64,000 nt of DNA, from contig NC_069086.1 in NCBI RefSeq assembly GCF_947172395.1, positions 5,550,501-5,614,500 on the forward strand, read 5' to 3'. The notes beneath the pieces were generated by a model. The model was not told the origin of the DNA and ran no database searches. It saw only the letters and a list, made by a program, of their open reading frames with translations. Below, piece after piece: positions 43,226 through 55,645 of the stretch; position 1 is the first letter of the stretch, and every line of letters begins with the position of its first letter. A program made the translations under genes and the position numbers. This stretch comes from Bicyclus anynana. Lineage: Eukaryota; Arthropoda; Insecta; Lepidoptera; Nymphalidae.

Positions 43226-43515
43226 AAAACGGAGGTCCTGGGTTCGATCCCCAGCTGGGCAGATTGAGATTTTCTTAATTGGTCCAGGTCTGGCTGGAGG
43301 GAGGCTTCGGCCGTGGCTAGTTACCACCCTACCGGCAAAGACGTACCGCCAAGCGATTTAGCACTCCAGTACGATGTCGTGTAGAAACCAAAAGGAGTGT
43401 GGATTTTCATCCTCCTTCTAACAAGTTAGCCCGCTTCCATCGTAGACTGCAACATCACTTACCATTAGGTGAGATTGTAATCAAGGGTTAACTTGTAAAT
43501 CATACACGAAAAAAG
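43226..43515 (+). mobile_element. SINE family B, head partly lost
   Basis: GGAGGTCCTGGGTTCGATCC (B-box) to GTCAAGG-type 3' end GGGTTAACTTGTAAATCA. The A-box is missing. Confidence 0.88.
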
Positions 43516-44027
43516 ACTATAATAATTCTTTGCGCCCAATTTCATCAAGCGTTCTACCATTCTGGTATGTTTCTAACCCATATAAACTGTATTCACACTT
43601 CAAAGTATTGTAAAAACAAAAGAATGCTTTATAACACGTATTATATATACATGTTTTATTTATTTTTACAGTAACGTTGAGCCAACACACAGAATTAGCG
43701 TCTAACTACTAACTAACATGTGAAACATGGCAATGGCCCCGGGAAATACTGCATTATTCGCTCCGTGCAGGTAAAGTGAATACTAAATGTTACCCCACGC
43801 GGTGACTGTATTATAAACTATTATGTCATATAATTTACGACTATCATATAAAATACATGCAAATTTTACGTTATAAAATAATTAAATAATAATAGTACAT
43901 TATGATTTAACTGCGGTAAGTTGAAAATTACAGCCGAGGCGACATTGCAAGCTCGAGCCGAAGGCAAGAGCTATAGTAAGAAAGCAGAGGCTGTAATTAT
44001 CAAAGCGCACGTATGTCATACCACCGT
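43516..44027. other. Gene-free stretch
   Basis: A CGTGCAG|GTAAAG site near 43768 resembles a splice donor but no coding frame supports an exon. Confidence 0.3.
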
Positions 44028-44370
44028 TTCTGAAAATGAATTTGCATCTTTGCCTGATTTCCATATGATGACATTTTGATACGCTTGTAATTTTTGCACA
44101 GAAAGCGAAGTGCGTTTTTCTAGGCAAATGCACCAAAAACAGCCTTATAATTTATACTCATAAAGTAAATTAATATTTTTGTGTTTCTGTTAATTATAAA
44201 TGGTTGTCATTTATTGTCAAAATGAAAGAATTAAATATTTATTTATTATATTTTATCTCACAAAGTTAATTTTATTCATAAACGTTGAGCACTTTTCTGA
44301 CATAAAAACTCTTTGCTAGGATTTAAAAAAGGAATAAGTACGTATTTGTTGTCTTGGGTAAACGGGCGCA
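44028..44370 (-). repeat. Unclassified ~320-bp dispersed repeat, copy 2
   Basis: Reverse complement of the copy at 23115-23430 with moderate divergence. No terminal inverted repeats were recognised. Confidence 0.7.
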
Positions 44371-45057
44371 AAACATCACATGTAACATGTAACTTTGCTC
44401 TTTGGCATAACTCTGGCCGTCATACAACTAAGTGCCACAATTTTAAAAATAGAAAATGAAAAAAATTGGAAAATTCAAATGTGAACATCATAGAATTCCT
44501 TGACAACATCTAGCACAAAAATATGCCTTTTTCCCTTTTCACAGAATACCCACGCTACGCCATGCTAGAATTGGGAATAGGATGTAAAACAGGTTATTTC
44601 TATATTATATTTTCTACTTCGTAGTTCTGAAATCACGCAATTATGCGGCTTGAGGTTCGTTGAGACCGGGGGCATGAGAACTCTGAAAATACAATACTAA
44701 AACACCTTCTCTTGCGTAACTGTATGTAATGATAGATATTGCATCACCGTCATTTGTTTTGAAACTGGGCATTATTTTCTCATCCACGTAAATAATAAAA
44801 ATGAAAATTTTATTATATTAAAGTGTTTTTCCGATAGCATGGGTACATAATACGTACGTAAATCGCGGCAATCTTTCAAGAGTGAAACGAACTGTCACTG
44901 TCATTTTTTTACACTTATTTCCTTCCTCATATTTGCAAAAGCGCAAGCTTTGCATCGCAGAAATCTGCATGATTATAAATTATTGTAGAAAATTATCATC
45001 TTTTGGACAAATTATTGAAGTTTTTATTTCTTCTATAACTAGTTCCAATAATAGTGG

Positions 45058-45255
45058 AAACCCGCGATGTTCGCGTGAAATTTTTACATATTCCGAGAGA
45101 ACCATAGATATTTTTGCTATATCCTATACTAAAACTAAAAGTAGCCTTATGTTCTTCTCCAAGGTCTTAATTAATTTCTATACCAAATTTCAGTAGTTTA
45201 TCCGTGAAAAGGTAACAGACAGACAATCAGACATACTTTCGCATTTATAATAATA
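45058..45255 (-). mobile_element. Helitron-like element, decayed
   Basis: Reversed: AAACCCGCGATGTTCGCGTG near the hairpin end, then AAATTTCAGTAGTTTATCCG and TTTCGCATTTATAATAATAG at the 5' end. Confidence 0.6.
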
Positions 45256-45694
45256 GCAAGTATATTTTTTTTATTATTTGTCAGTCTATTGCTTGCCAAG
45301 CTCAAAAATCCTGTGTACGCCATGGAATCTAAGTTCATTGCGCTAGTTATCAGCACGAGGCACATGATTACGTGAAATGCTGACGGTGCATTATCAAGGT
45401 TGCACGCACTGTATTCCACACTTTACAACTTTTAAATTAACGTAGAGAAACGTGCATAATATTTATCTATATATTTTTATATACATGCTGTATTTTACAT
45501 TTACATACCTACAATGGTACGTTATCGGCGAATAACATGGGTTATACATATTATATTCCTGTATTTCCACGGGGATGGGGATGAGGATGATGACTAAGTT
45601 TGAATTACGTATTTTAATTTTACGAGATATTATGGTACCTACCTACATAAATCAATCTAATTAATACGCGGGTGAAACCGCTGATGTCTGCTAG

Positions 45695-46095
45695 ATGAGA
45701 AAATCTTTTGTAGGTTTAGGTGTACTCTTCTATAATAAGATCCCCAAGACTGTGATGGACCCGCCAATGCATAGCTTTAAGCAATGTGTTAAAAAACAGT
45801 TACTTAGGCGAGGTTACTACAACATTGATGAGTTCATTAATGATAAAGATGCTTGGAGGCCGTTGGATCAGCTTCCACCTTCACACAGGACATAAAACTA
45901 TAAGAAATTGTAATGTTGTCATCAATTGTAAATTACAATGTTGTATGATTTTTTAAAAAGAGCAACTGTTGAGTTTCTTGCCGGTTTCTTCTCAGCAGAA
46001 CCTGCTTCCGAACCGGTGGTAGAATCTTTACAAATAGTCAACTGACGTGTCAAAAGTGCTTGTAAACTGAGGCTACTTGAAATAAATAATTTATG
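45695..46095 (+). mobile_element. LINE ORF2 C-terminus and 3' UTR
   Basis: An open 66-codon frame (LFYNKIPKTVMDPPMHSFKQ, then RRGYYNIDEFINDKDAWRP) matches the C-terminal tail of a common insect LINE reverse-transcriptase polyprotein. Its 3' UTR (AACTGTTGAGTTTCTTGCCG, AACTGAGGCTACTTGAAATA) ends A-rich. Confidence 0.85.
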
Positions 46096-49000
46096 TTTTT
46101 TTTTTGATTGTTTTTGAGAATAAAATATAAAAGATAAGAAATTTGGCTGAAAGCTGAAAACTGGAAATTGAATAGCATGGAGAAGGAACGGAATATGAGC
46201 ATTATCCAACTTTTTGCTAAGAGTATCTTAACAAAAGAGTACAATAATTATAGTCCAGCTAGTATAGATTCTAAGACATATCAGATTTGAGTCAATTTGA
46301 GTTATTAAGGCTTCTAAACATAACATAAAGGTCGATACTAAGAGAATTGACAGCATGTGCCGACCTTGCCTCTATGTAGAGGTCAATAATACAATCAGTG
46401 CCAAATCACAAGAACTACAAGTACCTACCTACACTGACCGTGAATAAAAAACCGGTGTAGTACTCGTAAACTGATTTATGTGTTTCGAAGCATTTGTGTA
46501 CAATTTTACAAAGAAGCCTACACTGACAAATTATCGTTGACCTTCAGATATAGAAGCTGTATATATTTAAAATAAAACGTTAAATAGAATTGTAGGGGCG
46601 TAATGAGGTCTATCTTAGTTGGTTACGTTTATGAGTCGAAATAGATGAAGAAGAACGACTGTAAATGCACGTGGAAGGTTAGTTGTACGGTCATTACATT
46701 TGCTGACGTAAAATCTTGAAATATATGTAAACTATACTAGTTCTTATGTCTTAGTAATATGGACTATATTTCTTTGGAATGTTTTCAAATAGAATGGTTT
46801 ACTCGACAATAGTAAAGGGACACGGCAAACCGGTTTTATAGTAACCGGCGTAGGGCACTAGCTTACGCTGCCATAGCGTAGACCCGAGCGAGCTTTTTAT
46901 CGACTTTAATTTTATTTCCATTGACGAAACATTCTCAATGGAAAGTTTGATAATCGGCATAAATTATAAAACCTGTATGATTTTAAATGCCATTGGCATT
47001 CATTTGACTTGCATTAGCTAATAAATAACATATTGAGGAAGTGTGATACGCCCACGTGGTCTGTTGCTAAGGATAAAATGCTTTATTTTATCTGAAACTA
47101 AATTTTGATTGCCGATTTATCGACGTTGTCTCGTATTAATGAAGATGATCCGTTTCGTGTAGGTTTAAATAAATGTTGGCATTCACCTCAGAAATACTTA
47201 CTACATAATAAAATTATTATTTATCCCAGTCACAGAGTAAAGAGTCCCTAATTGTCTTCCAATCTTATTTTAAGCGACTCTGTTTATCGCCGATAGCACA
47301 GAATACATTTAAGTACAAGCCGATAGCTTTCTTGCAATTGGTTGCTTGTGTAACTTTCAACGCGAAGCTTGACTGGGTCCACTAGTATGTACCAAACCAA
47401 CAAAGATATTCCGAAAAGTAGGTATGAACAAAAATTTGGTGTTATTTTTTCCATGATGATGAAGTTTACTTATATGTCTTAGTTTCTTTTCTACTGCTGT
47501 CACCTGTCATCATTACTTGAGAGACTAATTATTAATTAAATCAAAACGGAACAGTATTTTAATTGCAAAATGATTAGATTACTAGATAATAAGTCGATTT
47601 GAAATAACTAAAGAGTAAACATGATAATTATTAGGTTTGAGGTTATAGATTTTTCAGTGAGCCAAGCTTCCACGGCGACATATATCATTTTGAAAAATAA
47701 AGAATAAAGTATAATTATGTTATGATAAGCCTTTATTATGAGGTTTGAATATATACACGAAAATTTGTGTTTTAGATTTTGATGGACAAGTGATGATTCA
47801 TCGATAAAAACGATGTACACCACTACCAGTAGTTCGTCCTCAAACAAAGAGGCTGAGCAGAATCCGTCAAGTCACGCCAAGCAACGCGGTCTATCGCCCA
47901 AATAACGACGAAAACTAATCGAAAACACCCGGAACTAATCATTTTCTAATTATAAAAAAATGCGGATAAGATCAAATTTTTTGACGCGGTCCGAATGTTC
48001 AGAAGTTGTTTAATACATCGTATAAAATTTTATTATCATAATGCGTGTATAAAGTTTATAAGGATTATCTTGTATAATTTTTTTCAGAAATATTATTTCA
48101 ATGTAAATTTAGTACTTGCTTACTAAAAAGTTGGTAGCTAAGGAGGAAATTGGTATTTGTCTGAAATTATGTCAAATTTGACTCAAAAAGATTTTCGGTC
48201 TAGCACCTACCAGTGGCAAAGGATATAATTTAGATGAAGACAAGCCGTCCCAAAGAAAAGGAATTTTTTACAGCGTTATACAAATACCGCTTTCTCATAT
48301 TTGTTATATCTAGTTCTAATACAACAATGAATATGCATGGATTTTCATAGGTAACCTGGTGGGAATCGGCTTGCACGAAATCTTCGCTGCTAGTACCTTA
48401 CTGTACTAATTTGACACAAAAGCATTTGAAAAAAAAAGAAGACAGGTCTTAGGACTTATAGTCTATACGTACTTATTTCTATTTCGAGCGTATAGGTGAA
48501 TAAAGAATTTGATTATTTTTACCTCAACGGGATTTGAATTTGTTCTAATGTAAACACCTAACAATAGAGGTAAATTAGAATAAAATCTAAATTAAACCGA
48601 CAAAGTATTTACTCACGCGACCCGGATCTTTTCCGCTCTTTTTTACGTCGAGCGCAGACTACGTAACAACTATAACTTATCTTAAGTTTGTACTTGACTT
48701 AAAAATGTAGTTTTCACTTCTCTTGCTCAAAAACCCTCTTAAATTACCACTCCACAGCGGGGCTAAACAAGCATTTGAGCCTCTTGGAGTTAAAGTAATT
48801 TTGTTTTTTTTTGTCTGTTACCAGTACCTACCTAAACAAAAGTCGAAACTTCACTTGTCTATTTTATAGAGAAACTTTATCTGTAGATTGTTGGCCAGCC
48901 CTATTTATTCAGTTTTTGAGTAAAATATAGCATTTTGTTTTCAAACCTTAGACAGTAATTAATAATGATCTATATTTCTATCATCATCATCATCAATATT

Positions 49001-49253
49001 AAAAATCTAAAGAGTTTGTTTGACCACGTTAATATCAGGAACACAGAACAGAAAAAGCAAAAAGCTAATCCTTTCAGGAACTACTCGTTAGAATTTAAAA
49101 AAAAAACTGTGTTGGATAGCAAAATTTGGGAAGTTTATAGGCTACATCTATTTAAGTACCTACATGTTTTATAGGAAATCGATGGCTGCATCACGCTACG
49201 AGCGACAGGAGCGGAGTATCAATGTAAAGTATACCAAAAAATATAATATATAA
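46096..49253. other. Long gene-free stretch
   Basis: Contains Helitron-like remnants at about 47315-47390 (ending GGTCCACTAG) and 48990-49210 (GCATCACGCTACGAGCGAC). 46800-47000 is unassigned and slightly GC-richer. No gene supported. Confidence 0.35.
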
Positions 49254-49454
49254 CTAGCTGACGCCGCGCGATTTCACCCACGTGGTTCCCGTATCCGTCT
49301 GAATATAGGGATAATATATAGCCTATAGCCTTCCTCGATAAATGGACTATCTAACACTGAAAGAATTTTTCAAATCAGACCAGTAGTTCCTGAGATTAGC
49401 GCGTTCAATCAAACAAACAAAAAACTCTTCAGCTTTATAATATTAGTATAGATA
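49254..49454 (-). mobile_element. Helitron-like element, full length
   Basis: CTAGCTGACGCCGCGCG to AATATTAGTATAGA, read on minus; very like 1272-1461. Confidence 0.82.
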
Positions 49455-49971
49455 TGTCGAATTGAGAAACCTCCTCCTTTTTTCAAGTCGGCTAAAAGGG
49501 AAACATTTTCTTGTGCCAAGCTTTCGTTGCGTGCTTTGCGTAAACGATGAAAGTTACGCACAATTCATGTATGACGGAGTTTCTCCTTTAAAAATTCAAA
49601 AAGGGTTTCCACGCATAAGAAGTCGCGGGCGTCCGGTAGTTTTTAATAAATAAAATCAGCGCTATATTTCTCAATTAAGAAAATAATAATTATTATAAAA
49701 GCTTGTCTACCCTCCCTCAAAACATTTTGAATGTATTAGGAGCGTGTGAAATTTCTTCATACAGGTATCGACCGCGCCCGCAGCATCGCCCTATTACTGA
49801 CCCTTATATTTATCGTGATGTGCACGAAGTAATTTATTTTAAACTAGGTTTTTTAATAACTCTACTATCAACCCTGTTCATTGTGATCAAATGATTTAAA
49901 TTGATGTTCCATTCAATGATATTAAATACTGTTAGATGTGCGCTAGTAACGCATGTAAAATGTCTATCCCT

Positions 49972-50231
49972 TTATTTTTTTTTAATCTTTACAAGTTAGC
50001 CCTTGACTACAATCTCACCTGATGGTAAGTGATGATGTAATCTAAGATGGAAGCGGGCTAACTTGTTAGGAGGAGGATGAAAATCCACACTCCTTTCGGT
50101 TTCTACACGACATCGACACGACGATTTTCATCCTCCTCCTAACAAGTTAGCCCGCTTCCATCTTAGTCTGCATCATCACTTACCATCAGGTGAGATTGTA
50201 GTCAAGGGCTAACTTGTGAAGAATAAAAAAA
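49972..50231. mobile_element. SINE family B 3' ends joined as an inverted repeat
   Basis: Arms 49987-50085 (minus) and 50123-50221 (plus), 99 bp each with about four mismatches, around a 37-bp centre that is also SINE text. T-run on the left and A-run on the right mark the two tails. Confidence 0.92.
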
Positions 50232-51156
50232 AACATACATAGGCGTTAATGCTGTGAACTTGCTACTACATAAAAATATCTAGAAATTTTATTTATTTCA
50301 ATTATTTAAGTTACTTTTGTCATGATTTAATGATGGTTACTAAAGTTTAAATGTTATAATTAAAGATACGAGGGTTCAAAACGTGCCTTGGTCCGAGAAG
50401 AGCCCACAATCTCAGCTAATTTTTTTTCATTACATTATTCAATTTTACATTACACTACAGATTATACTATAGATTTCATTAAACAGGCAAATACGCTTTA
50501 CCTACGCCAGAATTTCTGTTCTCGAATAGATAGTTATTTTGAAAAATTCCTAGGCTAAATAAACGTATACTGTCTAATAACAAATTCATAATGTGAGCAG
50601 GCAATCATCATAAATTCGTGGCGGCGCGTTTCGGACTTCCCAGAACCTTTTGGTGAATGTTCAGAGGTTCGCAAGCAAAGACCTCCGGCAGTGCGTTATA
50701 TCACACAGACATTTCAAACTCGAAGTTTTACACTTGATTTATAGAAGGATATTTCACTGTAAATAATATTAGTATCTAATTCTATTTAATTGTTCATTGA
50801 AGCAGCTTGATTAAAGGTGTTACCACCTTTAATCAAGCTGTAACTTGTCACAGCTCTGTTACATTCACTTGTAACAGAACATCGAGCATTCGTCGTTTTT
50901 ATATTTGCCGAACTAAACGAGCCGAACCAAGTGTAGAGCCAAATATTGCTAGGAACATCTTCAGAATTCTAGCGAACGCTCTATTCGATACTCGTCAAAG
51001 GATAATCTTCATGAAGAAGAAGATGCGAGCAGATTTGCTCGATAGAATGCTTGCTAAAATATTCTCGTATTTTTCTGTGATGTAACATTCCCACGAATGT
51101 TCTCATTACAAGTCTATCAGCACCATATTCAGGTCTGACTATAAGTAAATAGTAAG
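50232..51156. other. Gene-free stretch
   Basis: A 92-codon open frame at 50807-51085 overlaps a hairpin and has no recognised match. Nothing else. Confidence 0.3.
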
Positions 51157-51494
51157 AGCCGTGATAGCCCAGTGGATATGACCTCTGCCTCCGATTCTGG
51201 AGGGCGTAGGTTCGAACTCGATGTGGGGCATTTCAGTTATGTGCATTTTAAGAAATTAAATATCACGTGTCTCAAACGGTGAAGGAAAACATGTTTTCCT
51301 TCAGAATTAAGAAAATTCTCTGGAGTGCAGGTGCTCCAGACACTCCAGAGAATTTTCTTAATTCTCTGCGTGTGTGTAGTCTGCCAATCCGCATTGGGCC
51401 AGCGTGGTGGACTATTGGCCTAACCCCATATTAAGAGGAGACTCGAGCTCAGCAGTGGGTCGAATATGAGTTGATAATGATGATGATGATGAGT
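51157..51494 (+). mobile_element. SINE family A with an internal inverted duplication
   Basis: Head GTGATAGCCCAGTGGATATG, degraded B-box GGTTCGAACTC, tail GATAATGATGATGATGATGA. The palindromes at 51281-51302 and 51303-51365 replace the usual CATCGTGAGGAAACCTGCAT segment. Confidence 0.9.
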
Positions 51495-52209
51495 AAATAT
51501 TCTGTTACGACGTTCTTGTAGTAAGTAGGTAACTCAACAGTGTGAATATATAAATGTACGTATTTTTAACGATGATATATATGCATGTAATATAAGGTTA
51601 GGTTAGGTTAGGCATATAATATAGATTCAATGGGTAGGTTACGTTTGTATTTAAAATCTATACATAAAAGATTTCTATGTTTGCAGGAAAATTTGAACTA
51701 AATTATATGTTATTTACACAAAATACCTATGATCAAAATTAGAACTAACTATAAATACATTTCGTGTGACATCGTAAACAATAAACGTAAAAATTCTACA
51801 GAACAAGGCTTCGCGCTTAGTTACATAGTTCGTTGAACCTTTATGTACTTAGCTCCGCCATCTTGCGTATGCGTAGGAATCTACCCTTGTTTTATAGTTC
51901 AAGGCGATAGAACTACGGGGGTAGGTTCTGTTTTTTCGTACTTTACCATTTTATTGGGTAGTTATCTTATATTTACAAGAATAACCTGATTTGAACGAGA
52001 TAACATAGCAACAAAATAACACGTGTAAGGTGTATTATGTGAAAAAAATTTATGCCGACTTAAAGCCTTTAAACGTCAGAATCTGGTTGGAATGGTTCTT
52101 TTTGTTTTTATACCATCCGACCTTAATCTATACTTATAATAAATTTGTAGATAGGTCAATTCTGTACATGAAATATATTTCCAAAAGTAATTTATTTATC
52201 CTTTTTTTT
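51495..52209. other. Gene-free stretch with (TTAGG)3
   Basis: Three TTAGG units at 51598-51612. No gene seen. Confidence 0.3.
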
Positions 52210-52860
52210 ATTGAGAAAGAATACAATATGGAACTTAAGCTAACTTATCCTAAATACAAATCATGCCCACGTGGAATGGTGGCATACTGGCTGCATTTCC
52301 GCGCTGGACAGCCAGGCTGATCCTTTGCGCAAAAAATGAGCTAGCCCTTCTGTCACCAGTCGAGGCAACAAGCCGCGGTGAAATGATTCGGTAAAATTGT
52401 TTGGCACTGCGACTCCATGGCCCAAGGGTCTCCACGGCAAGAGGTACAAATATGTAACTCAGAGAGACATACTAGAGCCACATACCGGTTTCAACTTTTT
52501 CTGCTGCGGCTCCCGGTCTTAATTCTGTCCCCCTAATATGACACAGTGCTAATGTGTCGACGAATGTAGCGTCCCACATAAGGGCCCGCCCCATTTCCCA
52601 GGGAACCAGCGTCAATCCATCAGGTCTCTTGCCATCATCCCGACTGATTCCTGACGGCTCGATTAGCGCAGGAATATTTATGGTAGCAAGAGCCCTTTTT
52701 ATTATATCATTAAGAGAGACATGCCTAGCCTACCGCCACTCCTTTGGCGTGAAAGCCCGTGGATTCCAAATGTACTCACCTCTATTCCACATGGACATTT
52801 GTGCTCTAAGCACAATGGTGTACCCAATGTGAGTCCCATTTCCAAAATAACTATCAGGGG
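52210..52860 (-). mobile_element. LINE ORF2 C-terminal fragment (RGNAAS family), frameshifted
   Basis: Minus-strand pieces read DDGKRPDGLTLVPWEMGRAL, WDATFVDTLA, METLGPWSRSAKQFYRI and FFAQRISLAVQRGNAAS, a C-terminal domain shared by many invertebrate LINEs. The pieces lie in different frames, so it is dead. Confidence 0.85.
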
Positions 52861-53630
52861 GTGATTAGTGATCGATACTGATGAAAAATATTCAATCAGT
52901 AAAATTGTCTTTCTATCTGTCTGTATACGGCATATACCTACCTATTGCATAAACATAATCGTATGTTAAAAGCTTCCGTAAAAAAAAGTAATACGTAACT
53001 TACACAAATAATTGATAGACGAATACATTTCCTCCTTTTTTGTAATCGGTTAAAAACTTTCCCAAAGTAATTTAATATTCCCCGCTGCTTTATATATATT
53101 GTCAATTTTGCGGTTGGTCTATTTTATACCAGTGTAAACTACTGCAATGATTGTGAAGCGAAACAATTTAGTCGCCATGGGCCTCTGTGACGTCACTCGG
53201 CCACAATAAACGTGAATTGAACACCGTGCCAATGACCAAGGTGTTCATAGTACACGACCCGACGATATAACGATACGATACGATCTTCGAAATTTCAAGT
53301 GTCGCACGCAAATCGCGATAACAAAAAAAATGTGGTAATCATGTGGATGTTTTTATTATAAATGTATTATTTGTAGATTTTCACATTTATAAGCAAGTAG
53401 TACAGTAGTATTTTATTTTGATCGATCTCAAAAGCTTTAAAAGCTTTATTATTTAAAAATAATAACTTTACTATCCGCAGGATAATATATAGTGTATTTA
53501 ACAATCTACTTTCTATTTCTACATCAGAAAGCAGATTTTAAAATGATAAAATTAAATTATTCTTAACATATTCAATAATTTATTTTAAATGCAACAAGGC
53601 AACCTATTTGCAATGTGTCACTATCTGTCA
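52861..53630. other. Gene-free stretch with an unassigned CG-richer part
   Basis: 53150-53300 contains a TGACGTCA site (53188-53195) and GATACGATACGATC. No repeat copy in the window. Confidence 0.3.
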
Positions 53631-53822
53631 CTAGCTGACTCCGCGCGGTTTCATCTGCGTGGTTCCCGTTTTCCTAGTAAAACGGCGATAATATACAGCC
53701 TATAGCCTTCCTCGATAAATTGGCTAGCTACACTGAAAGAATTTTCCAAATCGGACCAGTAGTTTCTGAGATTAGCGCTTTCAAACAAACAAACTCTTCA
53801 GCTTTATAATATTAGTATAGAT
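53631..53822 (-). mobile_element. Helitron-like element, full length
   Basis: CTAGCTGACTCCGCGCGG to AATATTAGTATAGA on minus. Confidence 0.82.
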
Positions 53823-54949
53823 TTATTTCTGATCACTAATAAAATATGACAGATGAGGGTGTGTATTTCTAATGCCGGATCTTAGATATCATATACATAC
53901 CTACATAATATCAATGACGTCGGTATACGTATCATACGATATTAAATTATGTCGCATCGAATCGTTATCGTACAGCATAAAAGCGATTTTCTAACTACAG
54001 GAAAATATTGAAATATCTCCACATGTACTGCTATGATTACATTTTGCTCAAAGTCACCATAATATGTTGTAATTCAATGGTCTTTTTTCCTTTTATATTG
54101 TCCTTGATGTAATAACGATGATCCAAAAATATCTTGATTAGGTATTTTTAGGTTGATTTCTAATTAACTTAATTAAATAATATAACTAATAAATAATTTG
54201 TAATTAAATATATTTTGTTACTTTTTACTTTATTACTACGAAACTGTTTGAATAAAATTTAAAATAAATATAAGTTGGATGATAAAATAAGACCAACCAA
54301 CCAACAAAATATTTTTTTATTAAATAAATTTATATTTGTGCTCAGACTGGCTGGACCACGGTGCTCCTGAAGGGATGTTCATGCGATTTTTACATTATAG
54401 ATTCAGAAAAATCTATAACAACTATTATAGCGTTTATACTTTGAAGATCTAATGTAAGGAAAAAAAATCATTTTGATTGGTCCAGTAAATTCAGAGAAAA
54501 GTCTGAAAATGTGCGCAAGCGATATTATAAGGGTTCCGTTTTTGTACTAGTTACGTTCGGAACCCTAAATAACATAATAGAACCGATAGTTAAATACAAG
54601 TACATACCTAATAATTAATTTTATTTTGAATTACCTACTACATGAATTTTAAAGTTAATAACATGCAAAAGAAGTTTTTATTGAATGTTTAGTATATATA
54701 AGTGCCTACTACAAAATCGCAATATCATATTACTTACATGTCTGAATTCGCTAATTAGGGAACAACTCAGCGCATAAGCCTTAATAATTGCAATCATAAA
54801 TATTTTATAGCATATAATATAAACGTGTGTGGTCTTTTAAATATATAATAATATCAATTTAATACATATGTGGGTATGAGTTCAGAGTCTGTAGTGGCCA
54901 CACTTTCATTGTTTTAAAAAAGTTGAGTGATTGAGATTGAGTTGAGCTG
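53823..54949. other. Gene-free AT-rich stretch
   Basis: A GGTTCCGTTTTTGTAC / GGAACCC phrase near 54531-54566 suggests an old repeat end; nothing else. Confidence 0.3.
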
Positions 54950-54954
54950 CTCAT

Positions 54955-55235
54955 AAACTAGAAAGAAAGAAAGAAAGGATCTTTATTTTTAAGTAATGCC
55001 ACATATCACATTAAATCTAAATTAACTGTCCACTCAAACAGTGGAGCACTAAAGAATGCCCAACTCAGCATTTTGCCGCATACTTTCAATAAAAAAAGTA
55101 TGCAGCACTGATTTTCAGTTCAGGTGCCGCCACGCACACAGTTCAACGCTTTACGTAAACTATTAAATACAATTATTAAGAACTAATTAAAACTAACTAG
55201 GTAGACACATTGATTTAAAAAAAAAAACAGAAAAC
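54955..55235 (-). mobile_element. Probable reversed retroelement 3' end
   Basis: Starts with (GAAA)n then GGATCTTTATTTTTAAG and CAGTGGAGCACTAAAGAATG. Typical of a reversed tail, but only one copy in the window. Confidence 0.35.
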
Positions 55236-55350
55236 TTAAACATAACGATGAAAAACAAAATTAATGATACAAATAAAAATTACCTGCAATATAATTATGT
55301 ATGTAACTATAAACATTTACATTTACATAATATGTATTCTGTGGCTATAC

Positions 55351-55439
55351 CAACTTAATAATGGCCTCTTGACAAAGTGGTCACTCACTAGTGGGTCACT
55401 AGTGAGTGACCACTTTGTCAAGAGGCCATTATTAAGTTG
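55351..55439. repeat. Perfect inverted repeat, 43-bp arms
   Basis: Arms 55351-55393 and 55397-55439 are exact complements around a 3-bp loop. Directly precedes the B-box region of a family C SINE. Confidence 0.97.
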
Positions 55440-55645
55440 CTTTCTGCTTGGTCGTGGGTTCGATTCCCACAACTGGAAAATATTTGTGTGATGAGCATGG
55501 TATTTTTCCAGTGTCTGGGTGTGTACATTATATAAGTATTTATATGTAGTACATAATTTTATATTTCATAAAATCAGCTAAGTTATTACCCATAACATAA
55601 GCTAAAAGCTTGCTTTGGGGCTAAGTAGTTATGTGTGTTTAAGTA
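55440..55645 (+). mobile_element. SINE family C, head replaced
   Basis: Matches 14341-14610 from the TTTCTGC / GTGGGTTCGATTCCCAC part onward, including TGGGGCTAAGTAGTTATGTG. The A-box head is absent; the palindrome sits in its place. Confidence 0.85.

Noticed and set aside
45695..45895. Host gene of 66 codons
   Set aside because: The sequence matches the C-terminal tail of a LINE polyprotein and runs into that LINE's 3' UTR.
50807..51085. 92-codon open frame
   Set aside because: It starts within a hairpin, has no recognised domain and no splice or promoter support.
51598..51612. Telomeric (TTAGG)n tract
   Set aside because: Only three units, expected by chance in AT-rich DNA; no telomere-associated elements around.
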